Below the pieces are notes generated by a model, which did no database searches, was not told where the DNA came from, and saw only the letters and a list, made by a program, of their open reading frames with translations. This document shows, one piece after another, positions 44,413 through 55,159 of a stretch of 64,000 nt of DNA. Positions within the stretch are counted from its first letter, which is position 1. Each line of letters opens with the position of its first letter. This DNA is from Cercis canadensis (Eukaryota > Streptophyta > Magnoliopsida > Fabales > Fabaceae), in NCBI GenBank assembly GCA_003255065.1, contig QAOA01001356.1:309510-373509 (forward strand). Direction: 5' to 3'. Both the position numbers and the translations under genes were made by a program.

Positions 44413-45900
44413 CTCAGAGGTCTTGGTAGGACTGCGAGTTTGCTGCGATTGGATTGAAAAGCCAAGGTGGATAAGGGCTTTGTGAGAACATCTGCAAGTT
44501 GATTAGTAGAGGGTATGTGACACAGTGTGAGAGACTTGTTAAGGAGTTTTTCACGAATGAAGTGGAAATCAATCTCTATGTGCTTGGTGCAAGCATGGAG
44601 AACAGGATTAGAGGCCAGAAACGTGGCACTGAGGTTGTCACAGAGAAGCAATGGAGGTCCAGGCAAGTGAAAGTGTAATTCTTTGAGAAGAGATTGCAAC
44701 CACTGAAGTTCCGAAATGGCATCAGCAAGAGCACGATACTCAGCTTTAGTGCTAGACCTTGCAACTACCTTCTGTTTGCCTGAACACCAAGAGATCAAGC
44801 TGGCACCAAGCAAAAAAGCATGGCCACTAGTACTCCTTCTGTCATCAGGACATCTAGCCTAATCTAAATCAGAGTAAGCAATTAAAGGAAGTGCAATAGA
44901 CTTGGTAAGAGTGATGCCAAAAGTGATTGTGCCTTTAAGATAACGAAGCAAACATTTAGCTGCTTTCAATTGCACATATGTTGGAGTGCTCATAAACTGA
45001 CACAATCTGTTGACTGAATAGGCAATGTCTGGCCTGGTGATGGTGTAGTATTGTAAAGCACCTACAAGACTACGATAGCCAGTGGGATTTCGAAGTACCA
45101 CACCAGTGGTCTTAGACAGGATTTGGGAGCTAACCATTGTAGTAGGGGCTGGCTTGGAATCACTGAGGCTAGTTCTATGAAGGAAGTCTAGAATATACTT
45201 GGACTGAGATAGATGCAGGTGATGTGGAAGCCAAGTTGTTTCAATGCCCAAAAAATAATGAAGCTGGCCTAAATCCTTCAAGGAGAAAGCAACATTAAGA
45301 GAAACAACCAAAGATTTGATGAATTGCAGATTAGAGTCAATAATGATTATATCATCTACATAAACCATGCCCGAGGAGCTTGCTTTAAGCCATATAAAGC
45401 TTTCTTCAATTAACACACAAGAGGTTGTTTCATATAGACTTCTTCATGAAGTTCACCATTGAGAAATGCATTACATGTAATTGTTGAATGGGTCAGCCCT
45501 ATGATTAGGCAATGGTGAGTACTACTCGAATTGTGGTAGGATTAACAATAAGATTAAAGGTGTCAAAATAGTCAATGCCATATGTCTTTGTGTAACCTTG
45601 AGCCACTAATCTGGCCTTGTACCTCTCTATTGAACCATTTGGTTTATACTTTAGCTTGTAAATCCAACGACACCCAACTATATTCTTGTTAGCAAGCCAT
45701 AGCACTAAGTCCCAAGTGTGATTCAGCTGCAAAGCTTTAAATTTAGCAGACATTGCCTCAATCCAGTAAGGAAATTGAATAGCTTGTTTGTAAGTAGAGG
45801 GTTCTATGAGAGTGAGAGAGTGTTTAGTGGTGTAAGCTTTAGGTTTGTAGATACCATTCTGACTTTTGGTGATCATGTGAGTGGGTTGGATAGGTGGGAA
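44403..45900 (-). pseudogene. Copia A reverse transcriptase and RNase H
   Basis: The RT N part (45876-45505) contains GCRWIYKLKYKPNGSIERYKA and RLVAQGYTKTYGIDYFDTF, where the family usually has DY.ETFSPV. The active-site segment YVDDIIII lies in the next frame (45416-44859), with LGQLHYFLGIE and RPDIAYSVNRLCQFM following. RNase H (44813-44403) has SSTKAEYRALADAISELQWL, LLCDNLSATFLASNP and the C-terminal LADVLTKPL. The YVDD box is intact, but frameshifts and stops split the protein at least three times. Confidence 0.85.
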
Positions 45901-46236
45901 GGAGAGGGACTGTCTGATACTAGGGAGTGACCATGGACTAAATTATTATCTGATTCAGATGACAAAAGAATAGACAAGGAGGGCAAACCTTAAGTAACAC
46001 CAGATTGGATAGAGGTACTAGAAGGGGTAATACAAATAGGAATGAAAGTCTCTGTGGGTACATGAGGTGTTGGAGGTGTAGAAGATAAGGTTGATTGAAA
46101 GGGGAAGAAGGTTTTTGCATACCACATGCCTGGATATATAGATTCTTTTAGTATTCATATATAGACACAAAAATCCTTTATGTTTCTTATTGTGGCCCAG
46201 AAAGCAACATGAAGTAGATATATTTTCAAGTTTATG

Positions 46237-46965
46237 TCAGCGATAAGGCCTGAGATATGGTAAACACATACAACCAAGGGTCTTGAGTTGAGTCATATCA
46301 GGAGGTTTATGATATAGTAGTTCATAGGGAGACTTAAATTGAAGTACTGTTATGGGAAATCTGTTAATCAGCTGAATTGCAGTTTGGAAAGCAAAACTCC
46401 AATACTTGGTGGGCATTCCTATAGTAATAAGAAGGGATAATCCAATTTCCACTACATGCCTATTTTTTCTCTTTACCTTGCCATTATGTTGTAGGGTGTA
46501 AGGATAAGAGAACCTATGTTGCATTCCTAAACTCTTAATCATTTGATCAAAGGCTACAAATTCTCCACCAAAGTCAAACCGAACAGTCTTAATTTTACAC
46601 TCAAATTGTCTTTCAATCATGACTTGAAATCTTTGAAACATCTCTAGAGTATCACTCTTGGATTGTAGTAGATATATCCAGGAAAATCTAGTATAATCAT
46701 CAATTAAAAGCAAGAAATAACAAGCTCTATTAACAGAACCACATGAGGGTGAACCCCATAAGTCAGCATGTATCAAATCAAATGACTTCATTGCTCGAGA
46801 GGTTGATTTTACAAAGGGCAATTTGTGACTCTTAGCTAATTGACATGAGCTACAGATTGGAGTTTTATTTGAATGAAACTTAGGCAAACTACATTAAGCC
46901 ATGACCTTATTAACTACATCAATAGAGGGGTGGCCTAGTCTATTATGCCAAAGTTGTAAATCAGA
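46237..46965 (-). pseudogene. Copia A GAG-pre-integrase and integrase
   Basis: The LWH.RLGHPSID-type zinc-binding region lies near 46960-46915, followed by a stop and then CSSCQLAKSHKLPF. The integrase core has HADLWG (first Asp) and VRFDFGGEF (second Asp, with Phe where Asn is usual). The third position reads HNGKVKRKNRH, so the catalytic Glu of the usual NG..ERK motif is Lys (codon 46471-46473). Loss of this acidic residue would abolish strand transfer. Confidence 0.82.
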
Positions 46966-47289
46966 AATTGAGTTATGTGTTGTGGAGCTAAACATCTGAT
47001 AAGCTGCAGCAGTGTTAGATGGTTTTATGTTGTGAGAGGTGAAGGAAGTCATGACTTTGTACAAACCTCGATTAGCTTTCCTTGGAGTATAACCTCTTGT
47101 GTTTTCTGATTCTTCACAAGAAAATAAGAGGGATAAAACTCCACATAAGTACCATTGTCCTTACACAGTTTTTGCACACTAACCAGATTTGCAGTTATTT
47201 TTGGAACATGTAAAACCTGATTAAGCAGTAAAGGCCTCTTTGCAGTGTAAATAGAAATAATACGAGTATTTAGTATAGTGAGCCCCTTA

Positions 47290-47632
47290 CAATTACAATT
47301 GTTGTTGAATCATCACCAGCAAATGGATTGTGCAAGGCAAGATTGCCTAAGTCAGCAGTGACATGGTGAGTGGCTCCAGTATCAAGGAATCATGGAGTTT
47401 CTGCCACTGAACTCAAGGTAGCCATTAAGGCTTGAGAATCTTGCAACTAGGAACCATCGCTAGGTGATGGTTTTGGCTAAAAATTGTTGTCAAATATGTG
47501 CCACTAATCAGAAGCATCATGTCCCATCTTATGACAAATCTGACATTGTGGTTTATGGCCAGAACCACCAGCATTACCAAATTTGTTTTTGACAAATGGA
47601 TTCCCTTGACCATGAAATGGACGTGGTGTCGT
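47290..47632 (-). pseudogene. Copia A gag zinc knuckle and protease remnant
   Basis: CQICHKMGHDASD (47547-47509) is a CCHC knuckle whose last Cys codon is a stop. The protease FLDTGATHHVT lies at about 47380-47348 and is preceded by a stop where Trp is expected. Gag is cut off at 47632 by Copia B. Confidence 0.75.
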
Positions 47633-48296
47633 TGTTGAAATAGTTTGTAAATATGCTTATAATTAACCAAGTCCCACATTGGTTAAATTAGAGTATGTAA
47701 AAGACTTTATAAATGCAAACTAAAGTTATAAAGTAAGTTTAGTTAAATGGGCACAAGCCCATTTGGCAAGCCCAAATAGCCTAGCAAGACAAAGTCCATT
47801 AATGGTCTTTGATTGACACTTGGGCACTTGGGGCATCTTGGGCCTTGATCAATTTGACAAATATTTTAACATTGGTTTTAATATCTAGACCGGACCGGGT
47901 CGGGTCGGTTTGACCCGATTCGGATGGTAGTTAATTAAATTAACAGGTTCAGATGAATAAATTCGAATAGACAATTGTGTCTGTTTTGAACAGACTATTG
48001 TGTCTGTTTTGAACAGACTGTTGTGACTATTCCGAACAGACAATTATGTCTATTCCGAATAGAAAATTATGTCTGTTAATTTCTAACCAATTATATTTGT
48101 TCATAAGTGTCTTTTCAACTCTATAAAAGGGAACACCCTAATGCATTAGAATTCACTTTTCCATTGAGAGTTTTTGAGGGCTTTGTTGTATTCTGGGCTA
48201 ACTTGCTTTTATAGAGAAGCAATATTACACTCAAGACATGTAATTGTTCACGTCTCAAAGCCAACCTAGTTAGTCTCCATTATCGTTTTCCTAACA
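47633..48296 (+). repeat. 5' LTR of Copia B (664 bp)
   Basis: It begins TGTTGAAATAGTTTG and ends TTTTCCTAACA. Within it, 47965-48085 holds several copies of a roughly 20-base AGACAATTGTGTCTGTTTTG-type repeat. A CTATAAAAGGGAA core promoter lies near 48120. Confidence 0.88.
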
Positions 48297-48317
48297 ATTT
48301 GAGTGTAATAATTCGTA

Positions 48318-51300
48318 ATGGAGGCTGTTACTACTTCTGCTGTAAAGTTGCAAGATTCTGTGAAACTCAACCAGTTTGATGGAACGAATTTCACAAGGTG
48401 GAAAGACAAGATGAAGTTCTTACTCACAACCTTGAAGGTGTTTTATATCCTGGACTCGAATCTGCCACCCATTGCTGCACCAACTGCTGAAGATTCAGAT
48501 CAAGTAAGGAACCAGAGGCAGAAACGTGAGGAAGATGAATTGGTGTGTCGTGGCCACATTTTGAATACCTTTATGAATCGTCTCTATGATCTCTACTCCA
48601 ATCTGACTTCACCAAAAGACATCTGGAATGCATTAAAAGTCAAATATCAAAGCAAAAAGATAGGTACTGACAAATTTCTTGCTTTGAATTACTTTGATTT
48701 CAAAATGTCTGATAACATGCCAGTCATGGATCAAGTCCATGAACTACAAATTTTAGTTTCCAGATTAAGAGATTTGGAGATCTCAATTCCTGATACTCTT
48801 CAGATAGGAGCAATTTTGTCCAAATTGCCTCCTTCTTGGAATGGGTACAGAAAGAAAGTGTTGCATTCACCTGATAATTTCACTCTTGAATAGTTTCAAA
48901 CTCATTTACAGATTAAGTGTGAAACTCGTGTTAGAGATGAAAAATTTATGAAAATAAATGTGAATCCAAAAGAGAATTCGCAGCAAGTGAATGCAATAAC
49001 AGGTAATTCTGGAAACAACAAATCCGGAAACAAGTCTGGAGGGAAGAATCAGGACAAACTTAAAGTCCAGAAAAATGGTGGATCAAAGAAAAACAAAAAG
49101 AACAAGGTCTGCTTTCACTGTGGAAAGAAAGGACACTACATCAAGGAATGTAGATTCAAGAATTATGAAAAGAAGAAAGAAAATACTTCTGAATAAGCCA
49201 AACTAGCCAACTTGTTGGAAGATGAAGTAAAAGAACTTGTTGCAATGGTTTCCAACATTCAGATTGGAATGGTGACTGAGTTAAACATGGCTGCTGCATC
49301 ATGTAATACAGATTGGTTCCTTGATTCGGGTGCAATAATTCATGTTAGCAACAACAAGACTTGCTTCAAAACTTACCATAAGTTGGAGGAACAAGATGAA
49401 ATTCTAATGGGGAATCACCAGCGTGTCAAAGTACATGGCAAAGGGTCTGTTGTACTGAATTTCACTTCTGGGCAGAAACTTACCCTTGTCAATGTTCATC
49501 ATGTTCCTGATGTTAAAAGAAACTTAGTTTCTGCAAGTTTGCTTTGTAAGAAGGGTTTTAAGATTGTCCTAGAGTCAGACAAAATTGTAATGTCCAAGAG
49601 TGGATTGTTTGTAGGAAAGGGATACTCCTTTGATGGTATGTTTAAGTTAAGTGTGAATGAAATAAACGTTGTTTCTGCTTACATTGATTCTTCTTCTTTA
49701 TGGCATGCTAGACTAGGACATTTAAATTATCATATGATAAAATATATGTCAACTCATGATTATATTGATTGCAAGCATGTTCATAAAGATAAATGTGAAA
49801 TTTGTGTTGAAGCAAAAATAACAAGAAAACCTTTTCCTAAAATAGAGCATAATACATAAATTTTAGATTTAATTCATTCTGATATTTGTGAATTAAATGG
49901 TAAATTAACCAGAGGAGGAAAAAAGTATTTCATTACATTTATAGATGATTGTTCTCGATTTTTATATGTAATCACATTTATAGATGATTGTTCTCGGTTT
50001 TTATATGTATATCTATTAAGAACAAAAGATGAGGCCTTTGAGAGATTTAAGGAATTTAAATCTGTGGTAGAGAATCAAAAGGGAAGAAAAATTAAAATAA
50101 TTCGGAGTGATAGAGGTGGAGAATATTTCTCTTCGGAATTTGATAAATTCTGTGAAGAAAATGGAATAATCCATCAGAAAACCACCACTTTTACACCCCA
50201 GCAGAATGGACTAGCAGAAAGGAAAAATAGGACCCTAGTTGATATGGTAAATGCTATGCTTTTAAAGGCTAAGTTACCATATAACTTGTGGGGTGAAGCT
50301 TTACTTACTGCATGTCACATTCATAACAAAGTTCCTTCCAAGAAAACACATATTTCACCATATAAAATTTGGAATGGAAGGAAACCAAATCTGAATTATT
50401 TTAAAGTGTGGGGGGGTGTGTTGCATTCTATAGACTTCTTGATTCTCAAAGAACCAAATTAGGGCCAAGAGGAATTAAAAGTGTTTTTGTTGGTTATGCA
50501 CAAAATTCTAAAGCATATAGACTTCTAAATTTAGAGTCTAATGTTATAGTTGAATCTATTCATGTTGAATTTTTTGAAGAAAAATTCATGTTAGATCAAA
50601 TTGTGCATGAACCTGAAAGTGGTATGCATGAACCACAAAATTCACAGGATCAAAATAGTTTTGATAATTTTAATTCTCTTGGTAAAGATAAGAGAAAACT
50701 TGTGAATGAACCATCTGAACCAAGAAGAAGTCAAAGGCCAAGAAAAGAGAAAAGCCTTGATCCTGATTTTATTACTTTCTTGGTAGAAGGTAGTAGAAAT
50801 CGGATTTGTAAAAAGGTGAAGATATTATTAAACATTGAAAATGAGCCCAAAACTTTTGAAGAAGCAATATCTTCTAGAGATTCAGCTTTCTGGAAAGAAG
50901 CTGTGAATGATGAAATGGACTCAATAATGTCTAATAATACTTGGGTCTTAGTTGACTTACCACCTAGCTTAAAGCCCATTAGTAACAAATGGATTTTTAG
51001 GAGCAAATATAATTCTGATGGTATATTGCAAACCTTTAAAGCAAGACTAGTTGCAAAATGTTTTACTCAAAAAAAAGATCTAGATTATTTTGATACCTAT
51101 GCTCCAGTTGCTATAATAACATCCATTAGAGTTCTTTTTTGCTTTGGCATCTATACATAAATTGCATATACATCAAATGGATGTTAAAATAGCATTTTTA
51201 AATTGTGATTTAAAGGAAAAAGTTTACATGCAACAACCTGAAGGTTTTGTTCTTCCTGGAAATGAACACAAGGTGTGCAAGCTCGTAAAATCTTTGTATG

Positions 51301-52298
51301 GTCTTAAACAAGCTCCTAAACAATGGCATGAAAAATTTAATTCAGCAATTTTGTCTTTTGGGTTTAGACATAATACTGCTGATAAATATATTTATTCCAA
51401 GTTTACTAAAGATTATGGAGTAATAGTTAGCCTCTATGTAGATTATATGCTTATCTTTGGTACCAACATGCATGGTATAAATGAAACTAAAAAATTTCTG
51501 ACCTCAAAATTTAAGATGAAAGATCTTAATGAGGTTGATACAATTTTGGGTATCAAAGTTACTAAGCATGATCATGGGTTTACTTTCAGTCAAACTCATT
51601 ACATAGAGAAAATTTTGAGCAACTTTGGTCATCTCAAAATTAGAGAATACAATACTCCATATGATACTAGTGTAAAACTTGTGAAAAATATTGGTAGACC
51701 TATAGAACAATTGAAACATGTCAGTGCTATAGGAAGCTTGATGTATGCAATGCATTGTACAAGACTAGATATTGCTTTTGTTGTATGCAAATTGTCAAGA
51801 TTTACAAGTAGTCCTAGTACAGAACATTAGGAAGCAGTTGGAAGGGTGTTTGGATACCTGAAAAGTACTGCAAACCTAAAGTTATCTTATACAGATTTTC
51901 CTGCTGTACTAGAAGGTAATTCAGATGCAAGCTAGATAACAAGAGCTGGTGAAAGTATCGCAACTACATGTTGGATATTTACACTAGCTGGAGGTGCCAT
52001 ATGTTGGCATCTAAGAAGCAAACATCCCATTCCCATTCTACCATGGTTAAGAAACATGTTGTTTGAAATTAAGTTGTGGCCACAACCAATGCCACCTGTT
52101 TCCATACACTGTGATAGTGAGGCTACAATATCTCGTGCTTTCAATAACATGTATAATGAAAAGTCAAGACATATTAGTCTAAGGCATGATTATATTAGAG
52201 AATTGATATCAAGTGGTACCATTTCATTTCTCTATATGAAATCTGCAAATAATTTGGCTGATCCTTTTACCAAATCTTTACCAAGAGATATGGTATGA
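48318..52298 (+). pseudogene. Copia B gag-pol polyprotein, with stops and frameshifts
   Basis: Gag (48318-49195) has the N-terminal FDGTNFTRWKDKMKFLL block and a CFHCGKKGHYIKEC knuckle near 49110, with stops at 48891 and 49194. Protease DSGAIIHVS is near 49324. The integrase core (49860-50460) retains SDICE, RSDRGGEY and PQQNGLAERKNR. It also contains a 39-bp in-frame duplication (49932-49970 and 49971-50009) repeating FIDDCSRFLYV. A frameshift in a G run near 50411 and another near 51140 split the reverse transcriptase. The active site reads YVDY instead of YVDD (codon 51444-51446, GAT to TAT). Stops replace Trp near 51828 and 51933. RNase H ends with LADPFTKSLPRDMV. Domain order is complete, activity is not. 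Confidence 0.9.
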
Positions 52299-52887
52299 AG
52301 GACAACATGTAGTATGAGACTAAATTGAACCCTCAAGACGCCAATGATGGTAACCCAACTTTGAATTACAAATTAGTAATTACTAAAGTTTAATGGGTAA
52401 CAACAAGTCATTGATACATGTCTGATTTAGCACTAATTAAGAGGAGTCTCATACAGAACATGAGGTTAGTGCTTACTGTTATGTTGAGAGGATGAGCTTA
52501 GCTCTTAATGGAATTGTTTTTGTCTGAAGTAACAGGGACAATGAAATGAACTCCACCTATGTGAATATGAAATGGTGCCGCTTCAACAAAGGTTTAATGG
52601 GTTTTACCTTTTTTAAAATATTCACAGAAAATTGGGATTGCTTAGCGCATGGCCATTTAAATAGTGCTAGGGCTGTTAAAACCTCTTTGGAGAAATTGTA
52701 TAAATATGATGTGTATGATATCTTCGATCCTAATAGCAAGGAGTATTGGTTTAATCTTTGGACACCAAGTACTTCATTAGCATCCTTAGATATTTATATT
52801 AATTTTAAGGTTTAAACTTGTAAGGTACCTTCTTATATGCATCATTTTTTTATAGTGAATGACTTAGTTTACAAACTAATGGGGGAA
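52299..52887 (+). other. Copia B 3' leader region and polypurine tract
   Basis: Non-coding sequence between RNase H and the 3' LTR, ending GGGGGAA directly before TGTTGAAA. The 89-codon frame at 52546-52815 has no recognised domain and probably is not a gene. Confidence 0.6.
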
Positions 52888-53513
52888 TGTTGAAATAGTT
52901 TGTAAATATGCTTATAATTAACCAAGTCCCACATTGATTAAATTAGAGTATGTAAAAGGCTTTATAAAGGCAAACTAAAGTTATAGAGTAACTTTAGTTA
53001 AATGGGCACAAGCATATTTGGCAAGCCCAAATAGCCTAGCAAGTCAAAGTCCATTAATGGTCTTTGATTAGCACTTGGGCACTTGATCGATTTGACAAAT
53101 ATTTTAACATTGGTTTTAATATCTGGACCGGACAGGGTCGGGTCGGTTTGACCCGATTCGGATGATGGTTAATTAAGTTAACAAGTTCATATAAATAAAC
53201 TCGAATAGACAATTGTGTCTATTTTGAACAAATTGTTGTGTCTGTTTCGATCAGACAATTGTGACTATTCCGAACAGACAATTATGTCTATTAATTACTG
53301 ACCAATTATATTTGTTCATTAGTGCCTTTTCAACTCTATAAAAGGGAACTCCCTAATGCATTAGAATTCACTTTTCCATTGAGAGTTTTTGAAGACTTTG
53401 TTGTATCGTGGGGTAACTTGCTTTTATAGAGAAGCAATATTATACTTAAGACAATGTAATTGTTCACACCTCAAAGTCATTCTGTTTTAGTTTTCATTAA
53501 TGTTTTCCTAACA
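52888..53513 (+). repeat. 3' LTR of Copia B (626 bp)
   Basis: Homologous to 47633-48296 with several short deletions. It ends CCTAACA at 53513, where the LRR receptor exon starts on the other strand. Confidence 0.88.
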
Positions 53514-53684
53514 GCTGAGGGACCAGGAATTGAGAGAAGAAGGAAGAGGTAGAGGTAGATTGTTTTTCCATTTTACAAGAGCTTCTGCTTCTATTCTTGC
53601 TGGTGATGCTGTAATCTGGAAAGGGAGCAAGGAAAACAAGAGAATATAAAAGAGAAGAGCAGAAGCCTTTTGAATGGTTGTCAT
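53514..53684 (-). pseudogene. LRR receptor-like gene, first-exon fragment cut by Copia B
   Basis: The minus strand encodes MTTIQKASALLFYILLFSLL, a signal peptide, then ASPARIEAEALVKWKNNL and SSLNSWSLS. EAEAL..WKN.L followed by SLNSWSL is the LRR N-terminal cap (LRRNT_2) of MDIS1-interacting-receptor-kinase-2-like LRR receptor kinases and proteins. The reading frame stops one codon into the LTR. No LRR or kinase sequence occurs on the other side of the Copia element. An in-frame ATG seven codons upstream (53705) is an alternative start. I prefer the inner one because signal peptides of this family usually begin close to the hydrophobic core. A TATA box is retained. Confidence 0.75.
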
Positions 53685-53738
53685 GCCTGACTCAGTATAT
53701 GACATTTATCTGACGAGGTTTACATTCCTATTCTTACT

Positions 53739-53750
53739 CTTTTATATAAA
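53739..53750 (-). promoter_or_regulatory. TATA box of the truncated LRR receptor gene
   Basis: Minus strand TTTATATAAAAG, 35-60 bases upstream of the two candidate start codons. The promoter of the broken gene therefore appears intact and would transcribe into the Copia 3' LTR in antisense. Confidence 0.5.
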
Positions 53751-53784
53751 GGAATCAGTTTTTGTTCATTAAGGTTAGTAGGCA

Positions 53785-55010
53785 ATCATATTTTGATCAC
53801 AATGCGAATGGTTAAGCTAGCAGCATTTTTCTGTTCATAAAGACCTTTGGATGTAATGTGAATGTGACTATCCTAGTCCATTTTCACAACTGCGAGCTAG
53901 ATTCATTAACTAATTATAACTTCGGTTTCTTTTTTTTCTTATAAATAAATAATGACTACAATTGTAATCGAGAAGATTCAAAGAAGGGAATGAAAATACC
54001 AGTCTTATAACTGAGAGCACGCTCCTAGAGTTCTTGCTCACTATTTTGGTGTATTTTTTTATACTATTTTAGTTCACTTTAGTGTATTTTTTTATTTTTA
54101 GTTATAAAATAGCATAATATGTTAGAGAATGAAACGAATAGTATATTTAAGTATACTTAAAACAAGAACAAATTGGCTTTTATTATATGTCTAGCAAAAT
54201 ACACGTGTTTCACTTGTTTCCTTACTTAACACCAATACTAACAGTATTTGCTTTTGTTGAACTTTCAATAAATTTTCTCGCTGCTATTGTCTTCGTCGAA
54301 CTCACCAAATGTAATTTGTCTTCTAAGAATTATTTGGTCGGTCTTAGCTGAACGCATACTAAAACTATGTAGTCACTTTCATTTCGTTGAAAACTATTTC
54401 TTTTACACGTATATTACTGTGAACATGAGATACATCACTGAATAAGACGAATGCAAGTCAAAACAAAAACATTTTACACGTTGATAAAGATATCTTTTGT
54501 ATTAAACAGCTTGTGTAACTAAGTGGTACGACCTCTGAATTTGTGGGTTATGTATTTGAACTCAAAATCGCAGTTAAAAATAACAACAACAAAAAATGAT
54601 TCCTTTTGTTTGACAATAGTTACCAATTTTAGAGTTTATGAATGAGATTTGTAACTAAACTATGTCGGAGAACCAAGTTAGAACATTTTAATTATCCAAG
54701 TAAGAATTAATATTTTTGAAACTTGAAGGATTTATCCAAAATCTGAATTCTAATCTCTAATTCGAACCCTTTAGAAAATCAAAATTTTGCCACTATTCTT
54801 GATTCATAGTTTCCAAACAACTGGTTTTCGGCTGTAAGAACAAACGAAAGCATGCAAAACGAGGACATTTTTTTTTTCAGCAAAAACATAAAAATCAATA
54901 GAAAGTCAATTGAACTTAGAACATCTATAGATAAAATGCCTTTCACTGAAACTTCATCAGAACGTTTGTAGATTAATGATATATGGTTAATTATTTAATA
55001 CCATAAAAAT
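53785..55010. other. No gene recognised; upstream flank of the LRR receptor remnant
   Basis: AT-rich DNA without supportable ORFs. It contains the SINE-like copy at 54511-54590. Confidence 0.4.
54511..54590 (+). mobile_element. tRNA-related SINE-like copy 3
   Basis: TGTAACTAAGTGGTACGACC (A-box-like) is followed by GGTTATGTATTTGAACTC (B-box-like) and AATCGCAGTTAAAAATAACA. Same layout as 32213 and 38541. Confidence 0.42.
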
Positions 55011-55017
55011 GAAAGCG

Positions 55018-55155
55018 TCTTGATTCAATTGGCATTGCCATTAGGTCAAAGGCCAAGCCATCTTAAGTGGAGGATTCGAACCCTCCTCCCTAAACTCTTT
55101 CTCAAAGAGTAGTAGGCACTCTCTCCCATTTACCTTGGGTTAAGAAGAAAAAAAA
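55018..55155 (+). mobile_element. tRNA-derived SINE with clear A and B boxes
   Basis: TTGATTCAATTGGCATTGCC fits the pol III A box. About 40 bases later GGAGGATTCGAACCCTCC fits the B box. The element then runs CTCTTTCTCAAAGAGTAGTA..TACCTTGGGTT and ends in an A-rich tail. No cloverleaf can be folded, so it is a SINE and not a tRNA gene. It resembles Au-like plant SINEs in layout. Confidence 0.5.
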
Positions 55156-55159
55156 CAAT

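Larger units (their letters stand above)
44029..47632 (-). mobile_element. Ty1/Copia element A, 5'-truncated and inactive
   Basis: On the minus strand the order is gag zinc knuckle, protease, integrase, reverse transcriptase, RNase H, polypurine tract and 3' LTR, the Copia order. The 3' LTR is 44029-44400. The element is cut at 47632 within gag, where Copia element B begins. Its gag N terminus and 5' LTR do not reappear on the far side of B. Multiple stops and frameshifts make it non-functional. Confidence 0.85.
47633..53513 (+). mobile_element. Ty1/Copia element B, full structure, inactive
   Basis: Two LTRs (47633-48296 and 52888-53513) enclose gag-pol in Copia order and a polypurine tract (GGGGGAA, 52881-52887). 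The LTRs share TGTTGAAATAG..CCTAACA ends but differ by indels and substitutions, so the insertion is not recent. The flanking 5-mers differ (GTCGT left, GCTGA right). No standard TGGTATCAGAGC primer binding site follows the 5' LTR, where ATTTGAGTGTAATAATTCG is seen instead. The left flank is Copia A and the right flank is an LRR receptor exon. Confidence 0.88.

Noticed and set aside
55055..55080. Possible tRNA gene from the GGATTCGAACCC box
   Set aside because: No acceptor, D or anticodon stems can be paired around it. The A-rich tail and spacing fit a SINE.
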